Below are positions 41,963 through 51,601 of a stretch of 58,292 bases of DNA, in pieces. Source of the DNA: an uncultured bacterium. GTDB taxonomy: Bacteria > Patescibacteriota > Minisyncoccia > Phycocordibacterales > UBA9973. The notes beneath the pieces were generated by a model. The model was not told the DNA's origin. It made no database searches and saw only the letters and a list, made by a program, of their open reading frames with translations. How positions within the stretch are numbered: the first letter of the stretch is position 1; each line of letters begins with the position of its first letter. The DNA is taken from positions 1-58,292 of the forward strand of contig CALAYS010000010.1 in assembly GCA_937895515.1 (NCBI GenBank), written 5' to 3'. The translations under genes were made by a program, and so were the position numbers.

Positions 41963-42732
41963 TATTTATTCCCTTTTTTCCATTCTTCAATCTTTTTATG
42001 ATCCCCAGAAAGCAAGACTGCAGGAACACTGTATTTTTTAGGTTTTTTGGGTGCAGTGCCCGACTTAACAATTGGCCATTCTAGTACTTCGGGGCGAGTA
42101 TAGATTTCAGAACTTGAAACACGCTCTTCTTCCCGAGAATCAAAATTACCAAGTACCCCTGGGATTTGTCGAGAAATACAATCAATTAAAATCATTGCTG
42201 GCAATTCCCCACCGGTTAATACATAATCCCCGATTGAAATTTGTTCAAAGTCTTTTTTAAATTCTTTTTTAAGAATTGTATCTACTCGTGAATCAATACC
42301 TTCGTACCGCCCACAAATTAAAATAATATCTGTATACCCGCCTTTTTTTGAAACTTGGGTGATTTTTTTTGCATAACTTGTATCAAATTTCTGACCACTT
42401 GGTGAAAAATTTATTATCTTGATTTTTGAATTTTTACTTTCAATTTTGCCTTTTGATTTTTGATTTTTGATTTTTAAGACTATTGATTCTACCGCCTTTA
42501 ATACAGGTTCCGCCATCATAACCATCCCCGGGCCACCACCATATGGACGCTCGTCAATTTGTAGAGATACATTTCCATCGGGCCAAACCTTTTTGTATTT
42601 ACCACTAACAAATTTGCGTGGATTTACAAAATTCACTTTAACCCTCTTTTCCTTTTGCGCCCGCGCCAAAATACTCTCGCCTAAATACGAGTCAAACATT
42701 TCTGGAAATAATGTGATGATATGGAAATTCAT
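41962..42732 (-). CDS. trmD: TrmD, tRNA (guanine-N1)-methyltransferase
   Basis: The SPOUT enzyme that methylates G37 of tRNAs, 256 residues. The N-terminal FHIITLFPEMFDSYL, the RPYGGGPGMVMMAEPV motif, and the trefoil knot with LICGRYEGIDSRVD and SIGDYVLTGGELPAMI are present. Between the first motifs and the knot sits a Lys/Ser/Asn insertion (IKNQKSKGKIESKNSKIK) coded by a tandem TTTTGAT-type repeat. TATAAC at 42741-42746 ends 8 nt before the ATG. It follows the KH protein but is separated by a terminator hairpin. Confidence 0.95.
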   Translation of the reverse strand: MNFHIITLFPEMFDSYLGESILARAQKEKRVKVNFVNPRKFVSGKYKKVWPDGNVSLQIDERPYGGGPGMVMMAEPVLKAVESIVLKIKNQKSKGKIESKNSKIKIINFSPSGQKFDTSYAKKITQVSKKGGYTDIILICGRYEGIDSRVDTILKKEFKKDFEQISIGDYVLTGGELPAMILIDCISRQIPGVLGNFDSREEERVSSSEIYTRPEVLEWPIVKSGTAPKKPKKYSVPAVLLSGDHKKIEEWKKGNK

Positions 42733-42769
42733 ATTTATAGGTTATAGGTTCTAGTAAAAAAATGCAAGA

Positions 42770-42797
42770 AAAAATCCCACATTACTGTGAGATTTTT
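42770..42797. terminator. Terminator between the KH gene and trmD
   Basis: AAAAATCCCACA and TGTGAGATTTTT pair around TTAC with one mismatch and end in a U-run. GGTTATAG (42740-42747) and CTATAACC (42798-42805) can extend the stem around it. Confidence 0.65.
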
Positions 42798-42812
42798 CTA
42801 TAACCTAGTATT

Positions 42813-43193
42813 TTAAATTGATTTAAAATCAGCTAATGCTTCATCCATTGTTGCTGATGGGTCAGCAGATACAGATGTATGCATTGGAGCAGAATTGTGG
42901 TTTTCAGAATGAGAGTTAGCAGAATGGTCTTTATGAACATGTTCGCTACCAGCTGGTTCGTTAATTTTTAGGTTAACACGAGAATTACTTTTCATACCAA
43001 TAACGCGTAGTAATGTTCGGATAGCTTTAGCAGTATTTCCTTGGCGACCGATAACTTTACCCATGTCTATTGGATTAACTGAAAGAGTTAAAAGTACCCC
43101 CATTTCATCAACAGTACGGATTATTTCTACATCATTTGGATTGTCTACTAGTGCCTTGATTATATAATCAAGAAAAGCTTGATCGCTGTGCAT
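42813..43193 (-). CDS. KH-domain RNA-binding protein, KhpA/YlqC-like
   Basis: About 126 residues from the ATG at 43193 (MHSDQAFLDYIIKALVDNPNDV). It is a single KH domain with the GxxG loop in DMGKVIGRQGNTAKAIRTLLRV, the usual companion of rpsP and trmD in bacteria. A His/Ser-rich tail (SEHVHKDHSANSHSENHNS) is extra and of unknown use. The in-frame TTG at 43226 is less likely as a start. Its own TGG-TATAAT box lies at 43242-43250. Confidence 0.88.
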   Translation of the reverse strand: MHSDQAFLDYIIKALVDNPNDVEIIRTVDEMGVLLTLSVNPIDMGKVIGRQGNTAKAIRTLLRVIGMKSNSRVNLKINEPAGSEHVHKDHSANSHSENHNSAPMHTSVSADPSATMDEALADFKSI

Positions 43194-43241
43194 ATTAAAT
43201 TCTTTTATTGTTCTTTTAAAGCTCAAATACGAGCATAATAT

Positions 43242-43250
43242 ATTATACCA
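43242..43250 (-). promoter_or_regulatory. Extended -10 promoter of the KH gene
   Basis: TGG-TATAAT on the minus strand, in the gap behind rpsP. Transcription from about 43235 gives a leader of roughly 40 nt to the ATG at 43193. Confidence 0.5.
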
Positions 43251-43274
43251 CAGGTATAAAACGCAAGCTATGAA

Positions 43275-43580
43275 TTAGCTTTGTTTTGCTTCTTTTCTTT
43301 TACCTGTTTTAGATTTTTTAGGTAAAACATTTTTGACTGTACCTTCTACAATACCTTGTTTAACTAAAAAGTTATGAACAGTGTCAGATAGTCCTGCACC
43401 TTCAGCAATACGCTTTAATACAAGGTCTTTTTTGACGGTAAATAGATTTTGTTTTAAATCATAGTTACCCAAAACTTCTATAAATTTACCACTTTTAGCG
43501 GCATTTTTTGAATCAGTCAAAACAATGCGGAAAGCAGGGTTATTTTTGCGGCCAAAGCGCTGTAATCGAATTTTTAACAT
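43275..43580 (-). CDS. rpsP: 30S ribosomal protein bS16
   Basis: A 101-residue small-subunit protein with LKIRLQRFGRKNNPAFRIVLTDS at the N-terminus and the family's IEVLGNYD segment, then a basic C-terminus. A TGA-TAATAT box ends 6 nt before the ATG at 43580, so this ribosomal gene is predicted to be leaderless. It begins the conserved rpsP - KH - trmD block. Confidence 0.94.
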   Translation of the reverse strand: MLKIRLQRFGRKNNPAFRIVLTDSKNAAKSGKFIEVLGNYDLKQNLFTVKKDLVLKRIAEGAGLSDTVHNFLVKQGIVEGTVKNVLPKKSKTGKRKEAKQS

Positions 43581-43634
43581 AAATGCATATTATCAATAAA
43601 TAGCGCTCTAGTCAAGCAGGTAAAAATAAGTTAC

Positions 43635-43640
43635 TATAAA
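43635..43640 (+). promoter_or_regulatory. -10 box of rnr
   Basis: TATAAA ends 6 nt before the rnr ATG at 43647, predicting a leaderless mRNA. It is divergent from the rpsP promoter about 45 bp away. Confidence 0.5.
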
Positions 43641-43646
43641 TTATAT

Positions 43647-45665
43647 ATGAAGAAGTATGAAAAACGCTCTGATTTCTCAAAATCACCTAGTGGGTTAAAA
43701 GCGCCCCATAGAGATAAAAACAAAACAAACAAACCCAAAGCAAATGCTCAAAAACCAGCTAAAAATAAACAAGCTCCTGCTATAAAAGGTAAAACATTTT
43801 CTGGCCAAATAAGAATGAGTAAAACCGGCAATGGGTTTATTGACCTACCTAATGGAGATTCTATCATAATCCCCCGCGGGTATACTGGCAGTGCCATTGA
43901 CCGAGATACTGTAAAAATTAAAATCCTGCCACCACGAATAAACAAAACTGGATCCGCTGGTGAAGTTATAGAAATCATTAAACGCGGAACTGATAGTGTA
44001 GCCGGAGTTATTGACTGCATTAACGGTTTATATTTTTTAAAACCAATTAAAAAAAGTTATCCATTTTTAGTTTCTTTAGAAGAAGATGAACTACAAGGCG
44101 GAGTTTGCGGTACTGCAGCATTAGCTCAAATAACATCTTGGGATACTGGTTTAGTTACAGGTAATGCAAATATTCCTGGAAATGTTACTGGGAAAATTAT
44201 AAAAACATTTGGAAAAAGAGGTGACCACGAAACCGACATGGCACTGATTTTATCGGAAAGCTTAGAGAACCCAAACTTTGAAAAAGCATTAATGGATGCG
44301 GTGCACGCACTGCCCCCAGTTGATGTTGAAAAAGAATTGCAAGGTGGCCGAAGAGATTTTTGTGATGACCCAACTTGTACTATTGACCCCGAAAGAGCTC
44401 AAGACTTTGATGATGCATTGTCTATAAAAGAAATAGAGGGTGGCGATTATGAAATTGGTATTCATATTGCTGATGTATCATATTATGTAACCCCTGGTAA
44501 CGCTATTGATGTTGAGGCTTATCGCCGAGGTACATCGATATATCTTGTGGACCGTTGTATCCCAATGCTACCAGAAAGATTATCAAATGATTTATGTAGT
44601 TTAAAAGAAGGCGTCCCCCGCCTGACCATGAGTACTGTAGTTATTATGGGGCGTGATGGCAGTATTAAAGATACTTGGATTGGTCCAGGAATAATTAATT
44701 CTAAAAAAAGATTTACATACGAACAAGTTGATGAAATTTTAAATAACAAAGGCGGATTACTGTACAAAGAATTACGCACATTAATGGATTTAGCTGAGAT
44801 CTTAGAAAAATCTCGTATTGCGCGAGGAGCATTAGTGTTTAACCGGGATGAAGTTAGATTTGTACTGGATGATACTGGCCGGCCAATAAATATAATCCGT
44901 GAAAAGTCTAGCCCGTCACACATGCTAGTGGAGAGTTTTATGCTACTAGCGAACACTGCTACCGCAAACAAAATTGCATCGCGCAATGGCGGCCTGGGGC
45001 GCACAGAAGGCATGTACCGAGTCCATGGTGAACCAAACGAAACCGCAGTTATGGAATTAATTTTATTTGTTAAAAGTCTTGGTATTAAAACCCCAGCAAC
45101 ATTAAAAAAACCAGTGGAAATTTTTAAACATATTTTAAAAAGCGTAAAAGATTTACCAATTGCCCCAATTATTGACGACATGATAATTCGGTCACAAGCC
45201 AAAGCTCATTATAGTGAAATAAATAGTGGACACTTTGGATTAGCCTTAAAATCATATTGTCATTTTACATCCCCTATTCGCCGGTATCCGGATTTAGTTG
45301 CACACCGCATAATCCGCAGTATGATAAATAATACAAAATTTAATTACAATAAAAATGAATTACATATTACTGCCGAGCATGATAGCGAAAGAGAAGAACG
45401 CGCAACCGAAGCCGAGCGTGCAAGTATTCGTTATAAACAAATTGAATTTTTAGAAAAATCTGTTGGAACAAATCGCAAAGGAATAATTGTAGCCATGACT
45501 GACAATATCCGTAAAGTTATTGATAATGAGACCAGCGCAATGGTAATTTGTTTACCAAACAATGTAAGAATAAATCTAGGTGACACAATTGAATATACAT
45601 TAATGTCTGCAGACCGTTTGCAAGATATATTAACTGGAGATATTAAAAATAAAGTTGAAAAGTAA
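43647..45665 (+). CDS. rnr: RNase R/VacB-family exoribonuclease
   Basis: A 672-residue 3'-5' exonuclease that degrades structured RNA. The order is a basic N-terminal tail (PKANAQKPAKNKQ), cold-shock-like domains, the RNB catalytic domain with DPERAQDFDDALSI (active-site Asp), IGIHIADVSYYV and RRYPDLVAHRII, and a short C-terminal S1-like part. It is shorter than E. coli RNase R (813). It is monocistronic, with a leaderless -10 and a terminator shared with the convergent giant gene. Confidence 0.92.
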   Translation: MKKYEKRSDFSKSPSGLKAPHRDKNKTNKPKANAQKPAKNKQAPAIKGKTFSGQIRMSKTGNGFIDLPNGDSIIIPRGYTGSAIDRDTVKIKILPPRINKTGSAGEVIEIIKRGTDSVAGVIDCINGLYFLKPIKKSYPFLVSLEEDELQGGVCGTAALAQITSWDTGLVTGNANIPGNVTGKIIKTFGKRGDHETDMALILSESLENPNFEKALMDAVHALPPVDVEKELQGGRRDFCDDPTCTIDPERAQDFDDALSIKEIEGGDYEIGIHIADVSYYVTPGNAIDVEAYRRGTSIYLVDRCIPMLPERLSNDLCSLKEGVPRLTMSTVVIMGRDGSIKDTWIGPGIINSKKRFTYEQVDEILNNKGGLLYKELRTLMDLAEILEKSRIARGALVFNRDEVRFVLDDTGRPINIIREKSSPSHMLVESFMLLANTATANKIASRNGGLGRTEGMYRVHGEPNETAVMELILFVKSLGIKTPATLKKPVEIFKHILKSVKDLPIAPIIDDMIIRSQAKAHYSEINSGHFGLALKSYCHFTSPIRRYPDLVAHRIIRSMINNTKFNYNKNELHITAEHDSEREERATEAERASIRYKQIEFLEKSVGTNRKGIIVAMTDNIRKVIDNETSAMVICLPNNVRINLGDTIEYTLMSADRLQDILTGDIKNKVEK

Positions 45666-45693
45666 AATATTTTCCTAATAATCTAAATATAAT

Positions 45694-45719
45694 AAAAAAC
45701 ACCATAAATGGTGTTTTTT
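45694..45719. terminator. Bidirectional terminator between rnr and the giant gene
   Basis: AAAAAACACCAT and ATGGTGTTTTTT form a 12-bp perfect stem with an AA loop, with U-runs on both strands. Confidence 0.8.
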
Positions 45720-45733
45720 ATTATGTGGAAATT

Positions 45734-48700
45734 TTATAATCCGTTCTCAAGATCCTCTCGTGTACTTACAAATTCATTATATGCATCTTGTGCATTTCTT
45801 AACCTCATTTCAGCAACACTTGAAGCATCAAGCAATTTTTGAGGAATTGGTTTACCTTTATTAGTTTTCTTATTTGTAAAATCTGTAATAGCTTTATCGG
45901 CAGATTCTTTTAATCTACTCTCAGATAATAATTTATCACTTAAATCTTGTTCTTCTTCATCTAAGGCATAACGAGTTTCTAAATCTTTATCACTTAGAAT
46001 TTGTTCTTCGGGTTGTTTATTTAAATCGCTAACTGATTCAATTTCTTCACCATTATTTAATTTATTAATTAAATTTCGAATTACTTTTCTATCTTTACTC
46101 CAATAAGTTTGACCGTCTTTGTCATAGAAATAATCATCTCTATCTGGGTTTGTTATTCCAAAACCTTTTTCTTTATCTTCTACAATTATCCATTTTGCTT
46201 TTTCTTTTTGTTCAATATTTTCTGAACCTTCTGGAGTTGGAGCAACAATAGGATTTGTTGGATTAACTTCTGATGATGCTGGGGCAGGAGCTGGTTCATT
46301 GTCAGTACGTGCCATAAATTCAGCTTTAGCTTTTTCAGCATTAGCTACTTTTGTTTGTGCCGCAGCATATCTATCCTCTAAATCTTGTGGAGGTTTTTCT
46401 TCAGGGGTTTTACGATTTTTTTCCCATTCTGAAAATTCAGCAAATACTGTAGCTTCTTCAGCACGAGCATTTTTAATATTTTCATCAAAATCAGCTTCAG
46501 TTACTGGAACTTTTTCATTTTTAGTTAAATCTTCAGCGCCAGTTTTTAGTGGATCAACTGCACCTTCAATAGGATTTTTAGATTGTAAATCTTTAACTTT
46601 TTCAATACCCTTATCTTTTGCTGGGCCTTGTTTACTTGTATCTTTTTTAGCATAACTACCACGCTCCATAGGGGTACGAGGAATTGGTGGGATTGGTAAT
46701 GGTGGTTCTATTTCACTACCAAGTGGAATACTAAATCTAATATCAGGAGCCCGTGTATCATTATTTACTATATCTGTAACAGAATGCGGATTTTCAGTAC
46801 CTTCAAGTGCACCTAATATTTGTTCATTAATTTGACCATCTGAGGCAACACCATCAGGATGTGCAATTTGTAAGAACGCTCCATCAAATTGAGCATGACC
46901 TTTAGCATCTACAGAAAACAACATTTGACCTTCTGGACTATCATGAAGAATTTTAAATGTACCATCTGGGTTAATTGGAATTCGAAATACATTATGTTGA
47001 CCTTCTTTAGTTACAGAAAGTATAGCTTCTAGTTTACCAGCAGCCATTTGCTCCCGAGCTGCAACTGAAAGCCCACCTTGGAATGATCCATCATTAGTCA
47101 TATGAGATACGGTCATAGCATAATCACCATTTTCATCAACACCATTACCAATCCATTGTGTTCGAACTTCATTAAGATCTGCCCCAAGACGATGTCCTGG
47201 ATTAAGAGGATCGGGATGCATTTCAGTATTGTTACCCATCCAATCTTTAAAGTGAACTTTTGTTGTCCCTGCAGGATGTTGCTTCATATATTCATCTGCG
47301 GTTTGGGTTACGGTTTCAGTTGTATGTGTACCAACAGTATTTGCGTCAAAATAAACATCCGCACTATGTAATGCTTTTATAGATTCTGGATTTAAATTAC
47401 CATTAGAATCAAAATCAATACCAGAAACTACTTTATCCCCAGCAATTAAATCATAACCATGACCATCTGGATTTTGAACTAACTCAGCACCTTGTGGTAA
47501 GTGAATATGTGTTCCATTCTCAAGAACTAAATTGTTACCAGTACCCATTGGCATGCGTGGTCCATCACCTGCTATCCAACGACGTAATGATTCCATTGCT
47601 GTTGTATCATGTGCCATGCCTTTACCGGGTGTACCATCAAAATGGTTACGAATACTTTTTACAGAACCTTCGATAATTCCATCTTCTTTTGTACCCAGTG
47701 AATAAACTTCTTGAATTGCAAAACTCATTGCTCCACCAATTAATACAGCTTGTGCCATTTTAATTCCTACACGATTTCGTTTTAATTTTTTAAATAATTT
47801 ATCTCTTGATTCTACCCCATTTTCACCAGTAAGAAGTTGCTCACTTTTAGCACTGACTTGATTTTCTAACTCAGCATCAAAATTAGGATTATTTAAACGA
47901 AGTAATTTTTTAAGTTCTGCAGCTTTTTCAAGCATAGCGGTACGGCCTTTTTCCACACCATCATCATATAATATAAAATCAGCTTTTTTGTTTCCACCAG
48001 TACGAACACGAGATTCAAAATCAGATAAATCAGCCATGATTGTATTCATTTCTGATTCAGTTAAATTTCCACGATTAGTTAATGTTAACCCATGTTCAAG
48101 TTGCCCAATAATTTCCGTAGCATTGCGTGTATCATAACGGTTCTTTTCCATTTCTTGACGGCGCTTCATATCTTCCTCGGTGAATTTTACACCTTTGGCA
48201 CGCTCCCGCATGTGTTGAGATCTTTCTCTTTCAACACGAGCAGCTTCTTTATAACCTTCAATTACACTACTAACCCCAAGACCAGCACCAAAACCAGCCC
48301 ATTTAGCGGCTTTTCTAGTTGAATCAACTAATACATATCTTGTTAATGCATATGCTCCAGCGATAATACCACTTTGAACTAAAGCCTGCCCAAGCATTGT
48401 TTTACTAATAATTTTACTATTTAAAATTTTATCAAAAGTTGTTTTTTTAGCTTCAGTATCTAAACTTTCTCTGGCTTTACCTAATGTTAGTTTAACTTCA
48501 AAATCCATTTGCTCCAAAGCTTGTCCGTTAGCAACAGCATCTTTGACTTCTTTAGCAATATCAAAAAGATTATCTGCATAAAGTTTTCCTTTTTCAGCAT
48601 AGTTAGGATTATATAATTCAATTGTATCTTGTTTTTGTTGTTTGAATTGTTCTTCTGTAATACCACCCGATGCATAATTTTTAATTAGATCTTTTATTTT

Positions 48701-49195
48701 ATTATTAACCCATTCGTTACCTTCTCTTTTTGAATCTTTTTCTTCTTCTCTTAAGATTTCATTTGCATAGTCACTAGTAAATTTATCAATGATAGCTTTT
48801 TCAGCTTCTTTACTTTGTGTTGCTATGTTAGCACTATCAGCACCGTTAACTTGTTCACCTTCATAAAGATTACCAGTACGCATTATATCAGCTCGAACTT
48901 TTGAAATTTCTTTTTGACGGTAATATTCTTGCGCCATGTTGTGTTTCCAAATTCGTTTTACAAAGCGAGTAAAACGGTTACCGTCGCGAGATTCTTTATC
49001 CTCGGTCATTCGGGCATCACCAATATCCCGAGCTTGAGCCTCGGTTAATTCTTGAAGGTCAATAATACCCGCTTTGAAAGTTTTCTTTTCAGCAGGTTTT
49101 GGAGCTTCAGTTTGTTTATTTACATCTTGCGTTGGAGAATTTGGTTTCTCATCTTTTGCTATTGCAGTAGGTGAAGCTGGTTTTTCGTTTGGCAT
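45734..49195 (-). CDS. Giant (1153-residue) membrane protein of unknown function
   Basis: A lineage-type protein I cannot assign. Layout: a charged, coiled-coil-rich N-terminal 270 residues; one or two membrane segments (TMLGQALVQSGIIAGAYAL, about 290-310, and GIKMAQAVLIGGAMSFAIQ, about 480); a middle beta-rich region with repeats of GDYAMTVSHMTND type; a Pro-rich linker (EPPLPIPPIPRTP); and a long acidic helical end. No signal peptide. It is coded 6 bp behind a small DUF5663-like gene. Such proteins are frequent in reduced-genome bacteria and may be surface or cytoskeletal scaffolds; that is a guess. Confidence 0.65.
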   Translation of the reverse strand: MPNEKPASPTAIAKDEKPNSPTQDVNKQTEAPKPAEKKTFKAGIIDLQELTEAQARDIGDARMTEDKESRDGNRFTRFVKRIWKHNMAQEYYRQKEISKVRADIMRTGNLYEGEQVNGADSANIATQSKEAEKAIIDKFTSDYANEILREEEKDSKREGNEWVNNKIKDLIKNYASGGITEEQFKQQKQDTIELYNPNYAEKGKLYADNLFDIAKEVKDAVANGQALEQMDFEVKLTLGKARESLDTEAKKTTFDKILNSKIISKTMLGQALVQSGIIAGAYALTRYVLVDSTRKAAKWAGFGAGLGVSSVIEGYKEAARVERERSQHMRERAKGVKFTEEDMKRRQEMEKNRYDTRNATEIIGQLEHGLTLTNRGNLTESEMNTIMADLSDFESRVRTGGNKKADFILYDDGVEKGRTAMLEKAAELKKLLRLNNPNFDAELENQVSAKSEQLLTGENGVESRDKLFKKLKRNRVGIKMAQAVLIGGAMSFAIQEVYSLGTKEDGIIEGSVKSIRNHFDGTPGKGMAHDTTAMESLRRWIAGDGPRMPMGTGNNLVLENGTHIHLPQGAELVQNPDGHGYDLIAGDKVVSGIDFDSNGNLNPESIKALHSADVYFDANTVGTHTTETVTQTADEYMKQHPAGTTKVHFKDWMGNNTEMHPDPLNPGHRLGADLNEVRTQWIGNGVDENGDYAMTVSHMTNDGSFQGGLSVAAREQMAAGKLEAILSVTKEGQHNVFRIPINPDGTFKILHDSPEGQMLFSVDAKGHAQFDGAFLQIAHPDGVASDGQINEQILGALEGTENPHSVTDIVNNDTRAPDIRFSIPLGSEIEPPLPIPPIPRTPMERGSYAKKDTSKQGPAKDKGIEKVKDLQSKNPIEGAVDPLKTGAEDLTKNEKVPVTEADFDENIKNARAEEATVFAEFSEWEKNRKTPEEKPPQDLEDRYAAAQTKVANAEKAKAEFMARTDNEPAPAPASSEVNPTNPIVAPTPEGSENIEQKEKAKWIIVEDKEKGFGITNPDRDDYFYDKDGQTYWSKDRKVIRNLINKLNNGEEIESVSDLNKQPEEQILSDKDLETRYALDEEEQDLSDKLLSESRLKESADKAITDFTNKKTNKGKPIPQKLLDASSVAEMRLRNAQDAYNEFVSTREDLENGL

Positions 49196-49201
49196 GGTAA
49201 T

Positions 49202-49492
49202 TTATCCTAAATAGATGCTTTTAAATTCGAGCATCTCGGCTGCTAATTTTTCTTCCACATCAGGAATATTATTTTTCAAGAATTCATTAGTTGCCAGTTC
49301 ATCATTAGCGTCAAGAAGCTTATCAAACTCTTCAAGCTTGTCGCCTGGTAGATTAGATAAAATCATTGCATTGATTCTGTCTTCTAAACGGCTCATTAAG
49401 TCAGCCTTGATTTGAGCTACAACTTCGGGGTCTTTATGGTCAAACCCTTTTTCCGCAACTATACGATCTATAAATTCTTCGATGTTTTTCAT
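49202..49492 (-). CDS. Small DUF5663-like protein, partner of the giant protein
   Basis: A 96-residue acidic, helical protein (MKNIEEFIDRIVAEKGF; C-terminal FLKNNIPDVEEKLAAEMLEF) resembling DUF5663, a small family I associate with candidate-phyla bacteria. Function unknown. It has a TATAAT box at 49501-49506, 8 nt before its ATG, and is followed 6 bp later by the giant gene, so the two form one operon and may interact. Confidence 0.6.
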   Translation of the reverse strand: MKNIEEFIDRIVAEKGFDHKDPEVVAQIKADLMSRLEDRINAMILSNLPGDKLEEFDKLLDANDELATNEFLKNNIPDVEEKLAAEMLEFKSIYLG

Positions 49493-49663
49493 ATGGTTAA
49501 ATTATACAAATTTATCAAGTTATATGTCAATCAATTAAGGCTTTTAGGGGTTAATTCCCTACTTTCCATTTTTAGCTATATATAGATTGATATAAAAAAA
49601 ATGATGGCAAAATAATGCTTATTTATAAAGGTTATACGACTTTACACCATTATATACTACTAC

Positions 49664-49692
49664 TTGACTTTTGTCCAGGATTATGCTATCAT
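49664..49692 (+). promoter_or_regulatory. Full sigma-70 promoter of the membrane/lipoprotein operon
   Basis: TTGACT (49664-49669), exactly 17 bp, then TATCAT (49687-49692). It is the strongest -35/-10 pair in the window. It drives a leader of about 160 nt before the ATG at 49862, which includes an 8-codon open frame at 49711. Confidence 0.7.
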
Positions 49693-49861
49693 ATATCCAA
49701 GGTTCGATTAATGAGTTCTTTGAAAATGACGGTTTAATTTTTGAGAAATTGGTGCGAATTTTAAGTATACTGGCTCTTCTCTCTATCACAACGGTGATAG
49801 CGACAGACATACAGATATTTGAAACAGCATTAATTTTTCAAAATTTAAAACACAAAGACAC

Positions 49862-50908
49862 ATGTCAAAAAACACTGAGGCGACCGTACTGGAGCCAACC
49901 CTTGAAGATCTTTCTAAAACTTATGAAGGAGCAAAAAAAGAAGTAAACCGCGAAATTCAGTCAAAGACTGATGACATCGCTGATTTAAAGTTAGATTTAT
50001 CCGAAATGAGCCAAAAGCTCTATGGTCACAGAAATTTCTCAGAAAAAACAAACTGGGGAAAAATGACCATCTGGTTAATTATTTTATTAGCGGTGGGAGC
50101 CGTTGAAATCCCGGTAAACATGATGGCGTTGGAAATTTTCCTTCGTACAGAAACAGTAACTACTTGGATGGCGATAGGCTTTGGTACCGGAATAGCCTTC
50201 TTGGCTCATATTACAGGTTTTGGATTCAAAAGGCTTAAGGTTGGTGATAATCTTTATGGTGTCCTGGGATATGTTGGACTCATTGTAGCAGTAATTTTAT
50301 TCTATATGAGTTCACGATTCAGAATGGACTATGCCGCAATGATGCACAAAGACACATACTACAGCATTTGGAGTCAATTCTGGTTTTCAATTGGTATATT
50401 TTTGATTGGCGTTATTTTTTCTTATTTCTTTTCAACTGATGCCAAAAGCTATCACCTGGAAAGAATTTTTAAAGGAGACGTTAGTAGATTGAGGAAATTA
50501 AAATCTCAATTACAAGATCTGATTTCTAAAAGAACCAGATTATTCAAACAATATCAATTGGATCACAACCGGATTCAAAAATCTAACCGTGAGGAAGAGC
50601 AAAGACAAAGAGAAGTTATAATTAGCGAATCTAGCCCTGTGAAAGAAAACAAAGAATCTATTAAGAGTAAAAGTTCTGATTTTGATGATCTTGAAAGAGA
50701 TTTTAATAAAGAATTCAAAACTGCTAAAAGATTATTTGAATCGTATGGTGAAAACAAAGAAGGGTTAAGAGATGATGTTGCATTTATGACATCAAAATCC
50801 TCACTTGCCGGATTATTAAGAAGACTTGACCAATTGGCGAATGCTGTTCCTAATGGAGTTGAGAGAGTGGAAACTATGGAAAATGAATTTAAAACTTTAA
50901 GCAACTAA
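49862..50908 (+). CDS. Polytopic membrane protein with coiled coils
   Basis: A 348-residue protein. The N-terminal 60 residues are a coiled coil (TYEGAKKEVNREIQSKTDD), followed by about four membrane segments (IWLIILLAVGAVEIPVNMM, WMAIGFGTGIAFLAHITGF, LGYVGLIVAVILFYM, WFSIGIFLIGVIFSYFF) and a C-terminal coiled and charged domain. I recognise no family. The architecture resembles membrane components of conjugation-associated operons in Bacteroidetes-type elements, a weak impression. The next gene codes a lipoprotein 5 bp later, so they are probably one complex. Confidence 0.65.
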   Translation: MSKNTEATVLEPTLEDLSKTYEGAKKEVNREIQSKTDDIADLKLDLSEMSQKLYGHRNFSEKTNWGKMTIWLIILLAVGAVEIPVNMMALEIFLRTETVTTWMAIGFGTGIAFLAHITGFGFKRLKVGDNLYGVLGYVGLIVAVILFYMSSRFRMDYAAMMHKDTYYSIWSQFWFSIGIFLIGVIFSYFFSTDAKSYHLERIFKGDVSRLRKLKSQLQDLISKRTRLFKQYQLDHNRIQKSNREEEQRQREVIISESSPVKENKESIKSKSSDFDDLERDFNKEFKTAKRLFESYGENKEGLRDDVAFMTSKSSLAGLLRRLDQLANAVPNGVERVETMENEFKTLSN

Positions 50909-50913
50909 GAATT

Positions 50914-51597
50914 ATGAAAAAGTTTTATTATTTATTAATCGTGGTTAGCGTACTACTTAGCGCTTGTGGTTCTCCTTCTGTAAAATCTGAAAAAACTAGT
51001 ATTTATATACTAGTTGATAATACTGAAAAATCAGAGACATCCAGAGAAAAACTTTTACCTACTGAAAGCATTATGGAAATGATGCAAAATGGAGGCAAAA
51101 TAACAATGCAGGAGATAAACTCAACTTCGTTAAATTCTACGTCAGAGATGTGGTTCTCTATACCTGATGGTGCGACTGGTGTATTAATGGAGTTAGCAAG
51201 AAGACCTTTTGTTGAAAAATTTGAACTAGCTCGTAAAGAACTACTCAATGAAAACAAAAAAGGTATGGAATCTTCTTCAATATACAAACCAATGTGTGAA
51301 GCCATTGAAAAAATGGAATCAGACACTGCATCAAAAAAAGTACTAATCGTGGTTTCGGACATGATTGAACATTCACAATTTGGAAATTTCTACCATGATA
51401 AAAACATTGAGAAGATTAAAAAAGGTCTCAATGAAAGTGGTGTGAAGTTAAAAAATATCGCGGGTCTTAAAATTATCATCCTTTATAGTCCACAAAATGA
51501 TGCTAAAAAGGAAAGAGAGTTCGATAAAGCAATCGATAATTGGAAAGTCCTTTTCACTGACGCTGGTATAACTTGGGAAAAAAGAGCAAAACTTTAA
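50914..51597 (+). CDS. Lipoprotein with a VWA-like domain
   Basis: A 227-residue protein with a signal peptide and lipobox (VVSVLLSAC, Cys at about residue 18), then a VWA-like alpha/beta domain: SIYILVDNTEKS, in which the D-x-S/T-x-S MIDAS motif is altered to DNTEKS, and KKVLIVVSDMIEHS as the later core strand. It would sit on the outer face of the membrane. It lies between the polytopic protein and a helical protein in one operon. Role unknown; a surface adhesion or assembly factor is conceivable. Confidence 0.65.
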   Translation: MKKFYYLLIVVSVLLSACGSPSVKSEKTSIYILVDNTEKSETSREKLLPTESIMEMMQNGGKITMQEINSTSLNSTSEMWFSIPDGATGVLMELARRPFVEKFELARKELLNENKKGMESSSIYKPMCEAIEKMESDTASKKVLIVVSDMIEHSQFGNFYHDKNIEKIKKGLNESGVKLKNIAGLKIIILYSPQNDAKKEREFDKAIDNWKVLFTDAGITWEKRAKL

Positions 51598-51601
51598 CCT
51601 T

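Noticed and set aside
49671..49946. 91-codon ORF with a hydrophobic stretch in the leader of the membrane/lipoprotein operon
   Set aside because: It begins at a TTG inside the promoter, upstream of the predicted transcript start, and runs 85 bp into the next gene in another frame.
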